In this document: in pieces, positions 35,501 through 42,299 of the stretch
How positions within the stretch are numbered: position 1 is the first letter of the stretch
How the letters are laid out: each line of letters starts with the position of its first letter
NCBI RefSeq assembly: GCF_018531465.1
Contig: NZ_JAHDTF010000003.1
Coordinates: 372,001 to 436,000, forward strand
Source: Sphaerisporangium fuscum
Lineage (GTDB): Bacteria; Actinomycetota; Actinomycetes; Streptosporangiales; Streptosporangiaceae
Reading direction: 5' to 3'
Length of the DNA stretch: 64,000 nt
Made by a program: the position numbers and the translations under genes
The notes under the pieces: generated by a model
Databases searched by the model: none
What the model saw: the letters and a program-made list of their open reading frames with translations, nothing else
Told to the model about the DNA's origin: nothing

Positions 35501-35974
35501 TACGAGGTCGCCCGGCTGCACCTCGATCCGGTCGAGCGGGCCCGGCGTGAGCAGGAGTTCGGGCCGGACGCGGTGGTGTCGGTGCTGCTGCACCCGCCGC
35601 TGCTGCGCGCCATGGGGATGAAGCGCAAGATCAAGCTGCGCCGCGGCGCGGGGCCGCTGTTCCGCGGCCTGCGCGCGGCCCGCGTGCTGCGCGGCACCGC
35701 GCTCGACGTGTTCGGCTACGCCGAGGTCCGCCGCGTCGAACGCGAACTGGTCGGCGAGTACCGCGACCTGGTGCGCAAGGCTCTGGACCGGCTCACCCCG
35801 GCCACCGCCGACGAGGTCGCCGCCATCGCGGCCTTGCCGGAGGTGATCCGTGGGTATGAGGACATCAAGCTCGCCCGCGTCGCCGAGTTCCGCGAGCGGG
35901 CCGCGACCGCCCTCGCCGGGCTGGACCGCGAGCCCGCCGCGGGGCCGGCCGACACCCCGGCGCGCCCCGCCTGA
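32531..35974 (+). CDS. Indolepyruvate ferredoxin oxidoreductase, fused alpha/beta/gamma
   Basis: A 1147-residue single-chain 2-oxoacid:ferredoxin oxidoreductase. Order: pyrimidine-binding N-terminal domain (FVSGYQGSPLGGVDLEMG), TPP-binding domain (CSGCPHNTSTRTADDTLVG, GIGCHAMI), a Cys cluster for Fe-S (CEGCGDCGDVSTCLSVQP and CNSDLSCLKGDCPSF), and a gamma domain (MPGIGGTGVVTVSQILQMAA). GTG 32531 follows AGGAGG. It decarboxylates aryl- or branched-chain 2-oxoacids to acyl-CoA with reduced ferredoxin. The following acyl-CoA dehydrogenase suggests amino-acid catabolism. Confidence 0.95.
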   Translation: MSVKPPTVSLDDKYTATDGRVLISGIQALVRLALDQRRLDRERGLDTRVFVSGYQGSPLGGVDLEMGRAARFLDPAGVVFRPGLNEELAATAVAGTQLLGRVPGRRHEGVTGFWYGKNPGLDRAADAIRHGNLAGTAALGGAVAWIGDDPGSKSSTVPSSCEPMCQSLSMPLLAPGSVAEIIEFGLHAVALSRATGLWTGLKIVADVADASATVDLGPLRDGVPAPSTTSRGPSPALVGPASLDAEHDMLTRRLDIARAYARENGLNRVVFGSRRAGLGILASGTSYAVVRRALADLGLDEAAMDDLGLRLIRLAMPFPLAHDDLAAMTADLDRVLVVEDKVPFLEGELKQALYGGERTPAVVGRELLTARGTLGAEDVAKALATCVGPDRLPRAAVHLSPPRAARRRPLPMVAARTPYFCSGCPHNTSTRTADDTLVGVGIGCHAMIALDGNGRGTQIGITQMGGEGAQWIGLAPFTRDRHFVQNLGDGTFHHSGSLAVRAAVAAGVSITYKLLYNDAVAMTGGQRAEGRLGIPELTQELAVEGVRRVVITTAEPQAYRGVRLAPIATVRHRDDLPAVEKELAAVDGVTVLIHDDRCAAEERRLRKRGKLPTPVAKVVVNERVCEGCGDCGDVSTCLSVQPVETEFGRKTRIHQPSCNSDLSCLKGDCPSFLLVEPGTLRARPVPPLPVRLTEPVPRFGDRTVLLRMPGIGGTGVVTVSQILQMAAHLDGLHAAGLEQTGLAQKGGPVVSDVRISPRPVEGALRASRGAADVLIGFDLLGAAADANLAVASPEHTIAVVGTAVVPTAAMVTGRAALPGSAADAIVRVESATRGADNLYLDAHGLAEALFADHMPANMILVGAAYQHGCLPVSAESIEEAIRLNKAAAEQNLAAFRWGRAAVLDREAVLRAALPPGRNHAPAAPEGLEEVLAVRVADLTGYQNAAYARSYADDVRRVAALAARRAGEDAGTRVGLAYARGLHKLMAYKDEYEVARLHLDPVERARREQEFGPDAVVSVLLHPPLLRAMGMKRKIKLRRGAGPLFRGLRAARVLRGTALDVFGYAEVRRVERELVGEYRDLVRKALDRLTPATADEVAAIAALPEVIRGYEDIKLARVAEFRERAATALAGLDREPAAGPADTPARPA

Positions 35975-36005
35975 CCGTACAGATCACCCCCCGGGAGTAC
36001 ACCGT

Positions 36006-37145
36006 ATGGCCGTCGACCGCCTGCTGCCCGACCAGGACGCCAAGGACCTCATCGACCTCACCCGCGAGATCGCCGACAAGGAGCTCGCCGGCCGGGTCGA
36101 CGAGCACGAGCGGGCCGAGACCTATCCCGAAGGCCTGTTCGCCACGCTCGGCGACGCCGGGCTGCTCGGGCTGCCCTACCCGGAGGAGTACGGCGGGGGA
36201 GGGCAGCCGTACGAGGTGTACCTGCAGGTGATCGAGGAGCTCGCCGCGCGCTGGGCGGCCGTCGCGGTGGCCACCAGCGTGCACACGCTGGCCTGCTTCC
36301 CGCTGGCCACTCACGGCAGCCGCGAGCAGCGGGAGCGCTGGCTGCCCGGCATGCTGGGCGGCCGGCTCGTCGGCGGCTACAGCCTGTCGGAGCCACAGGC
36401 CGGGTCCGACGCCGCCGCCCTGACCTGCAAGGCGGAGAAGACCGAGCAGGGCTACCGCGTCACCGGCACCAAGGCGTGGATCACCCACGGCGGCAGGGCC
36501 GACTTCTACGCCCTGTTCGCCCGCACCGGCGAGGGCAGCCGGGGCATCTCCTGCTTCCTGGCGCCGGGATCCGCCGAGGGGCTGACCTTCGGGCGTCCCG
36601 AGGAGAAGATGGGCCTGCACGCCGTCCCCACCACCAGCGCCTACTGGGACGGCGCGATCCTGGAACCCGACCGCCTGATCGGCGAGGAGGGGCAGGGCCT
36701 GCAGATCGCCTTCAGCGCCCTGGACTCCGGCCGCCTCGGCATCGCCGCCTGCGCCACCGGCCTGGCCCAGGCCGCGCTCGACGAGGCCGTCGCCTACGCC
36801 CGGCAGCGCCAGACCTTCGGCAGGAGGATCATCGACCACCAGGGGCTCGGGTTCCTGCTCGCCGACATGGCCGCCGCCGTGGACTCGGCCCGCGCGACCT
36901 ACCTCGACGCCGCCCGCCGCCGCGACGCCGGGCTGCCGTACGGCAGGCAGGCCAGCATCGCCAAGCTGGTGGCCACCGACGCCGCCATGAAGGTCACCAC
37001 CGACGCCGTGCAGGTCTTCGGCGGATACGGCTACACGCGGGACTTCCGCGTCGAGCGCTACATGCGCGAGGCCAAGATCATGCAGATCTTCGAGGGCACC
37101 AACCAGATCCAGCGGCTCGTCATCAGCCGCCACCTGGCCAAATAG
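36006..37145 (+). CDS. Acyl-CoA dehydrogenase
   Basis: A 379-residue FAD enzyme. Motifs: YSLSEPQAGSDAAALTCKAE, TKAWITHGGRADFY, RLGIAACATGLAQAALDEAVAYARQRQTFG, VQVFGGYGYTRDFRVERYMREAKIMQIFEGTNQIQRLVI. The catalytic Glu is in IFEGTNQ, as in short-chain and isovaleryl types. Located 31 bases after the IOR gene, it probably oxidises the acyl-CoA product. Same operon by spacing and direction. Confidence 0.95.
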   Translation: MAVDRLLPDQDAKDLIDLTREIADKELAGRVDEHERAETYPEGLFATLGDAGLLGLPYPEEYGGGGQPYEVYLQVIEELAARWAAVAVATSVHTLACFPLATHGSREQRERWLPGMLGGRLVGGYSLSEPQAGSDAAALTCKAEKTEQGYRVTGTKAWITHGGRADFYALFARTGEGSRGISCFLAPGSAEGLTFGRPEEKMGLHAVPTTSAYWDGAILEPDRLIGEEGQGLQIAFSALDSGRLGIAACATGLAQAALDEAVAYARQRQTFGRRIIDHQGLGFLLADMAAAVDSARATYLDAARRRDAGLPYGRQASIAKLVATDAAMKVTTDAVQVFGGYGYTRDFRVERYMREAKIMQIFEGTNQIQRLVISRHLAK

Positions 37146-37255
37146 CCCGTCGGTCCGGGAGGACCCTACGCCGGTGACGATCGCCGGGCGGCCTCGGACG
37201 TCGCCCGGCGATCGCCGGTTCTGTCCCGTCCTCGCCGCTGATCCGCGACGGCCGG

Positions 37256-38113
37256 TCAGGACAGCCGGTGGCGCCCGGCCCAGGCGGTGATCGCGGTGGC
37301 GATGGTCTCGGGCCTGTCCTCCGCCGCGTGGTGGCCGGCCGGGCCGCAGTGTTCGATCTCGAGGCGGGCGACGTTCGCCGCGCACCAGGCGGCCGTCTCC
37401 TCCCCGATGAGCAACGTGGGGGAGGAGTCGAAGGTGAGCAGCAGCTTGGGGACGTCGTCGCTGGCGGCGAGCCACTTGTCGTAGTACTCCACCCGCTCGG
37501 CCACCTCGGCGGGCTCTCCGTCGAGTGGCAGCGAGCGTGCCCACTCCAGCAGCGGGCGGCGGCTCTCGCGGGTGGGGTACGGCGCCAGGTACGCCTGGAT
37601 CTCCTCCTCGCCCAGCGGGTCGAGCACGCCGCCGGTGAAGGCCGTCCGCACGAAGAAGTCCTGGTCGAGCACGAGGGCCTCGCCCTGTGGGCCGCGCATG
37701 GCCTCGGCGCGGGAGCGCGGCCCTTCGCCCAGTTCGCTCCAGGACATCGGCCGGACGATCGTCTCGAAGAACGCCACGCCGCGGACGCGGCCGGGGTGCC
37801 GGGCCGCCCAGTCGAAGGCCAGTGCCCCGCCCCAGTCGTGGCCGACCAGCACGACCTCCTCCAGGCCCATCCGGTCGAACCAGGCGTCGAGGTAGCGGGC
37901 GTGGTCGCCGAACCGGTACGGCAGGTCCGGCTTGCCCGAGCGGCCCATGCCGATGAGGTCGGGAGCCAGCAGCCGGGCGGGCGCGCCGATGCCGGGCAGC
38001 ACCTTGCGCCACACGTGCGAGGAGGCGGGGTTGCCGTGCAGGAAGACGAAGGGGGTGCCGGCGCCGGTCTCCTCGTAGTACATGGTCGAGTCGAGCACGT
38101 CGATCTCAGGCAT
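37256..38113 (-). CDS. Haloalkane dehalogenase
   Basis: A 285-residue alpha/beta hydrolase of the haloalkane dehalogenase type, releasing halide from alkyl halides. HGNPASSHVWR gives the halide-stabilising Asn, GHDWGGALAFDW the nucleophile Asp and the Trp next to it, and PAGHHAAED the base His. ATG 38113 begins MPEIDVLDS, the DhaA/DmbA-like N-terminus. No signal peptide. Divergent from a MarR gene with a clear operator between. The halogenated substrate may be xenobiotic or a metabolite. Confidence 0.92.
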   Translation of the reverse strand: MPEIDVLDSTMYYEETGAGTPFVFLHGNPASSHVWRKVLPGIGAPARLLAPDLIGMGRSGKPDLPYRFGDHARYLDAWFDRMGLEEVVLVGHDWGGALAFDWAARHPGRVRGVAFFETIVRPMSWSELGEGPRSRAEAMRGPQGEALVLDQDFFVRTAFTGGVLDPLGEEEIQAYLAPYPTRESRRPLLEWARSLPLDGEPAEVAERVEYYDKWLAASDDVPKLLLTFDSSPTLLIGEETAAWCAANVARLEIEHCGPAGHHAAEDRPETIATAITAWAGRHRLS

Positions 38114-38137
38114 GGCGGTTCTCTCCAATTCGTTCAG

Positions 38138-38188
38138 GCGACTAACGTTCGTCGCACTAACGAAAGTACATCGTTAGTCGGACTAACG
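38138..38188. promoter_or_regulatory. MarR operator cluster with palindrome CGTTAGTC-G-GACTAACG
   Basis: A perfect 17-base palindrome at 38172-38188. Two further ACTAACG copies lie near 38140 and 38155, giving three direct and one inverted copy in about 50 bases. The region is AT-richer than its surroundings and lies between the dehalogenase and MarR starts, so one repressor could control both. Confidence 0.7.
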
Positions 38189-38210
38189 CAATGCGAGTAG
38201 GATCGCCGGC

Positions 38211-38702
38211 ATGAGCAGCGCGTCCGACATGACCGGCCACACCGACGAGCGGGGCGCCCCCGCGCGGCTGCGGAACCTGCCGACCCGGCTGCTGTCCCTG
38301 GTCGCGATGCAGTCCGACCGTGTGGTGAGCGAGGGGCTGGCGGTGGCGGACTCCCGCAAGTGGCACTACGCCGTGCTGGCGACGCTGCGGGAGGCGGGGC
38401 CGGTGAGCCAGGCGGAGCTGAGCCGCCGCACCGGCATCTACCGCAGCGACATCGTCGCCGTCATCAACGAGCTCACCGAACGCGACCTGGTGGAGCGCGC
38501 GCCGGACCCGGCCGACCGCCGGCGCAACGTCATCACCCTGACCCCGCGGGGCGACGGCCACCTGGACAGGCTCGACGAGCTGCTCGCCGCGCTGCAGGAC
38601 GAGGTGCTGGCCCCGCTCACCCCGGCGGAGCGCGACCAGCTGACCGGCCTGCTCACCCGCCTCCTCGACCACCTCGGAAGATCGCACGGCCGCGGCGCGT
38701 GA
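38211..38702 (+). CDS. MarR family transcriptional regulator
   Basis: A 163-residue MarR repressor: recognition helix region VSQAELSRRTGIYRSDIVAVINELTERDLV, wing DPADRRRNVITLTPRG, C-terminal dimer helices. Lies 22 bases after the palindromic operator and divergent from haloalkane dehalogenase, so autoregulation plus control of that gene is likely. Inducer could be a halogenated compound or its alcohol product. Confidence 0.92.
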   Translation: MSSASDMTGHTDERGAPARLRNLPTRLLSLVAMQSDRVVSEGLAVADSRKWHYAVLATLREAGPVSQAELSRRTGIYRSDIVAVINELTERDLVERAPDPADRRRNVITLTPRGDGHLDRLDELLAALQDEVLAPLTPAERDQLTGLLTRLLDHLGRSHGRGA

Positions 38703-38843
38703 ACCCTGCCCGGGGGAGGGCGCCTGGTTCACGAGTCGTGGAGCGTCCCGCCTGCCCCTCCTCTACGGTGAGCGGCGGGTGGGCCGCGGGGCGAGGCCGC
38801 GGCCGGTGGTGACCGGGCGCCGGGCCCGGTCGCCGGAGACGGT

Positions 38844-39338
38844 TCAGGACTTGATCTCGCGGAGGCGGCCGGTCTCGACCTCGTACACGAAGCCGCGCAC
38901 CGCGTCCTTGTGCGGGATGAAGGGATCGGCCAGGATGCGGGCGACGGACTGGCGGACGTCCTCCTCCAGGTCGGGGAAGGCCTCGGCGGCCCAGTCGGGC
39001 CTGAGGCCGGTCTCCTCGGCGATCGCGCTCTTGAAGGCGTCGTCGGTGAAGGTCAGCATGCCGCAGTCGGTGTGGTGGATCAGGATGATCTCGCGGGTGC
39101 CGAGCAGGCGCTGGCTGATGGCGAGGCTGCGGCGCTCGTCGGCGGTGACGACGCCTCCGGCGTTGCGGATGACGTGCGCGTCCCCTTCGGTGAGGCCGAG
39201 GAGCCTGTACACGTTGAGGCGGGCGTCCATGCAGGCGACCACGGCGACGCCGCGGGCCGGGGGCAGCGGCAGGTGGCCCTTGTCGAAGGTCTCGGCGTAA
39301 CGCTCGGCGTTGGCGAGGAGCTCGTCGGTGACGCTCAT
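38844..39338 (-). CDS. Beta-class carbonic anhydrase
   Basis: A 164-residue beta-carbonic anhydrase, interconverting CO2 and bicarbonate. Zinc ligands and the Asp-Arg dyad are in ACMDARLNVYRLLGL, and the second ligand pair in HHTDCGML. It is the short form (about 165 residues, Rv1284-like) common in actinobacteria. Start ATG 39338. Confidence 0.94.
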   Translation of the reverse strand: MSVTDELLANAERYAETFDKGHLPLPPARGVAVVACMDARLNVYRLLGLTEGDAHVIRNAGGVVTADERRSLAISQRLLGTREIILIHHTDCGMLTFTDDAFKSAIAEETGLRPDWAAEAFPDLEEDVRQSVARILADPFIPHKDAVRGFVYEVETGRLREIKS

Positions 39339-39828
39339 GCGGATCTCCAGGATCGGGGGACCGGTACGGCTCCCAGCCTTCTCCTCATTTCCTACTCAGT
39401 CAATAGGTTATTACGCTTCGTGACCGACGGCGGCACGGGTGGCCCGGCAGACGCGGGTCGTCCGCCCGGCCCTCCCGGGTGGGCGGATCGATCAGGCGCT
39501 CCTCCCGCCGGTAGCCGGGGCCGACTCGCAGCCTGCTGATCGCTTCGTCCACGAAGCCATGAGCGACGAGGATGGCGATGAGTCTGTCCTCGACCCACAG
39601 GTCACCTCGGCCGCCGTCTCGTCGAGTCTGCCGTGTCGCAGGAACGGCTCGGGGATCTGGAGGGCCGCGTGGAGGTCTCCCGCGACGGCTTGGCGCGCGG
39701 GTGCTCCAGATAGAGTACAGAGTTCAGTTCTGGCTGCGGTAAGGGAGACAAGGCCCGCTCGAAGCGTTCCCGACGTTATCGAACGGAAAGCCTTCGGGCG
39801 GGCTGTCGTTGTCCGCGACGACAGGAGG
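39339..39828. other. Gene-poor region with repeat-protein relic
   Basis: 490 bases without an intact gene. It contains the upstream region of the carbonic anhydrase gene (AT-rich patch near 39400-39417) and a frameshifted remnant at 39483-39665. Nothing else recognisable was found between the remnant and the GH3 stop at 39829. Confidence 0.5.
39483..39665 (-). pseudogene. Relic of a TPR-like repeat protein
   Basis: Reading leftward, one frame gives PFLRHGRLDETAAEVT and, after a one-base shift, GDLWVEDRLIAILVAHGFVDEAI. Together these match the helical repeat pattern (LL-HGR-DE--A-VAAGD--A--RLA-LLA-HG-VDEAI) of large actinomycete repeat proteins. No start codon, frame broken, and no further repeats on either side, so this is a decayed fragment. 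Confidence 0.4.
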
Positions 39829-42054
39829 TCAGCGGGCGGCCTGTACCAGCAGCGTGAACGCCTTGACCGGGTCGCCGGTGAGGAGGGCGTGGTCGGCGTC
39901 GGCGATGAGACGCGCCCAGTCCTCCGGGGCCTTCCCGGCCACCACGTTGGCCTGCGCGGCGTCGCGGGCCCGCGCCACGATCTCGTCCACCAGCCGCGAG
40001 TCACCCCGCGACCTGGCGGAGTCCAGGTCCGCCGCGCTCGCCGCGGTCGCCGTCACCTTGGTGCGCAGGCCCCAGCCGAACGGGTACAGCGGGTGGTAGT
40101 CCGCGTCGCCGACGTTGACCGGCACCTGGTCCGCGCTCGCCGGCCAGCTCACCGGGAGCCGCCCCGTGAACGGCCGGCGGCCGAACAGCACGTCGGCCAC
40201 GCCCGCGCCTTCACTGCCGGGCAGCCAGGAGGCGACCAGCGCGCCGATCTCGCCGAGCTGCCCGGTGACGATCTGCGGCCGGCCCGAGACCACCAGCACG
40301 ACGCACTTCTTGATCGCCGTGCAGACCTTGTCGATGACGGCCTTGTCGCCCGGCTGCAGCGACAGCGACTTCGGCTCCTGCTGGGGCGTGCTGCACCACC
40401 CGCACTCGGGCCCGCCGACGTCGCCGTACCCCTCGGCGTACGGGGTCTCGCCGACCACGACGACGCCGACCTCGGCCCCGTCGGTGGGGGCCGAGGCGTC
40501 CGCGCTGTAGGTGACGGAGGCGCCCGGCGCGACCTCCTTGATGCCCTGCAGGATGGTGGTGCCGGGGATGCTGCCGCCGGAGACGCCCTGCCAGGTGATG
40601 GTCCAGCCGCCGGCCTGGTCACCGATGTCGTCGGCGTTGCGCCCGGCGACGTAGATCTTGGCGTCCGGCCGCAGCGGCAGCAGGTTCCCACTGTTCTTCA
40701 GCAGCACCTGCGACTCGGCGACCGCGCGGCGGGCGACGGCCCGGTGCGCGGCGCCGCCCACGTCGCCGGCCTTGCCGGCGGGGGCGTACGGGTGCTCGAA
40801 CAGCCCGAGGACGAACTTCTCGCGCAGGATGCGGGAGACCGCGTCATCGATCCGCGCCCGGCTCACCCGCCCCGCCTCGACCTCGGCCTGCAGCAGCTGC
40901 TCGAACTGGGGCGCGCTGTTGGGCTCCATGAACATGTCGATGCCGGCGTTGACCCCGGTCCTCACCTTGTAGGCGGTCAGCCCGGTGTTGCCCGGTTCCG
41001 AAGGGTCGGGGATCTGGTGGACGCCCTCCCAGTCGGAGATGACGAAGCCCCGGAAGCGCATCTTCTGCTTCAGCGTCCCGGTGAGCAGCTCCTGGTGGGC
41101 GTGCATCTTCACCGGGTTTCCGACCCCGTCGTCGGTCCAGTCGACGCTGGAGTAGGACGGCATGACGGTTCCGACGTGGCGCGTCCCGACCGCGGGGTCG
41201 TAGGGGGCGAGGTCGATCCGGGTGAAGCGGTCCCGGCTCGTCACGGTGACGCCCTGGTCGATGGTGTACTTCTTGCTGTACCAGGGCAGGCCGGCGTTGG
41301 CCGCGGCGGTCGCGGTGTCGTACCTGGTGTCGCCGTCCCCGGCGAAGTGCTTGGCGGTGGCGAGCACGTGGTCGGGGCCGATCCGCCCCGGTGTCCGGCC
41401 CTGCAGGCCGTCGATCTCGGTCTCCATGGCCTTCGCCAGGGCCGGGTCCTCGCCGAAGCTCTCATAGCCGCGCCCCCACCGTTCGTCCCGGGTGACGCAG
41501 ACGCACGGCGCGAAGTTCCACGGGATGCCGGTGGCCCGCAGCTCCGACGCGGTGACCTGGCCCTCCTGCTCGGCCACGTCGGGATCACGGGTGGCGCCGA
41601 TGGCGACGTTGTGCGGGAAGATCGTGGCGCCGTACACGTTGCCGTGCCCGTGCACCGCGTCGATCCCGTAGATCATCGGGATCTTCAGCCGGGTGCTCAG
41701 CGCCTGCGCCTGGAACTCGTCGACCATCTTCACCCACGCGGCCGGGGTGTTCTCCGCCGGGGTGGAGCCGCCTCCGGACAGCACCGAGCCGAGGTTCCAC
41801 TGCGCGATCCGGGTGGGGTCGTCGGTGACGGCGGCCCGCTCGGCCTGGGTCATCTGCCCGATCTTCTCCTGCAGGGTCATACGGCCCAGCAGGTCGGCCA
41901 CCCGTTTCTCCACCGGCGCGGACGGGTCGAGGTAGGCGGGGCGGTCCGGCGCGGCCTGCGCCGCCGGGGCGGTCGCCAGCCCGGCGGCCAGTACGGTGAC
42001 GGCGCTCAGCGCGGCGAGGACGTTTCGGCGGCGCGGGGACGGTCGGATGCCCAT
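39829..42054 (-). CDS. Secreted GH3 beta-glucosidase/exoglucanase
   Basis: A 741-residue secreted GH3 enzyme: signal peptide (VLAALSAVTVLAAGLATAPAAQA), barrel motifs RMTLQEKIGQMTQAER, IPMIYGIDAVHGHGNVYGATIFPHN, RWGRGYESFGEDP, KHFAGDGDT, nucleophile Asp in VISDWEG, and the second domain (QVLLKNSGNLLPLRPDAKIYVAG). It lacks the fibronectin-like domain of the other GH3 in this window and resembles plant/actinomycete exo-beta-glucanases. Promoter candidate at 42088-42116. Confidence 0.94.
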   Translation of the reverse strand: MGIRPSPRRRNVLAALSAVTVLAAGLATAPAAQAAPDRPAYLDPSAPVEKRVADLLGRMTLQEKIGQMTQAERAAVTDDPTRIAQWNLGSVLSGGGSTPAENTPAAWVKMVDEFQAQALSTRLKIPMIYGIDAVHGHGNVYGATIFPHNVAIGATRDPDVAEQEGQVTASELRATGIPWNFAPCVCVTRDERWGRGYESFGEDPALAKAMETEIDGLQGRTPGRIGPDHVLATAKHFAGDGDTRYDTATAAANAGLPWYSKKYTIDQGVTVTSRDRFTRIDLAPYDPAVGTRHVGTVMPSYSSVDWTDDGVGNPVKMHAHQELLTGTLKQKMRFRGFVISDWEGVHQIPDPSEPGNTGLTAYKVRTGVNAGIDMFMEPNSAPQFEQLLQAEVEAGRVSRARIDDAVSRILREKFVLGLFEHPYAPAGKAGDVGGAAHRAVARRAVAESQVLLKNSGNLLPLRPDAKIYVAGRNADDIGDQAGGWTITWQGVSGGSIPGTTILQGIKEVAPGASVTYSADASAPTDGAEVGVVVVGETPYAEGYGDVGGPECGWCSTPQQEPKSLSLQPGDKAVIDKVCTAIKKCVVLVVSGRPQIVTGQLGEIGALVASWLPGSEGAGVADVLFGRRPFTGRLPVSWPASADQVPVNVGDADYHPLYPFGWGLRTKVTATAASAADLDSARSRGDSRLVDEIVARARDAAQANVVAGKAPEDWARLIADADHALLTGDPVKAFTLLVQAAR

Positions 42055-42087
42055 TGCGAGCCCTCCTCATGCAAGATCGGGCCCTGA

Positions 42088-42116
42088 CGGTAAAGCGGGG
42101 TCAGCGAGCGAGTCAA
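42088..42116 (-). promoter_or_regulatory. Candidate sigma-70-like promoter of secreted GH3
   Basis: On the minus strand TTGACT and TTACCG are separated by 17 bases, about 33 bases before the start codon. The -35 overlaps a motif (42112-42129) that recurs upstream of the RiPP cluster. Confidence 0.5.
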
Positions 42117-42129
42117 TAAGTGACGGATG
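42112..42129. repeat. Shared 18-bp motif, copy 1 (CAATAAGTGAC core)
   Basis: GTCAATAAGTGACGGATG here and GGCAATAAGTGACTGATG at 47211-47228 match at 16 of 18 bases. Copy 1 is 171 bases before the LAL regulator gene. Confidence 0.5.
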
Positions 42130-42299
42130 CCCAGGTTTCGTGATCCGCGCCCAAGGCGGCGTCGATCAGGGGCGGGTCCACCCCATGGACATCGACCAAG
42201 ATCTGTACGATCCTCGTCTCGCACCGTGGACCGTGCGAAGGGCCCGACGGGCCCGCGCCCCGGCGTCCGGTGTGACCGCCGGACCGGCCGGAGGATGCC

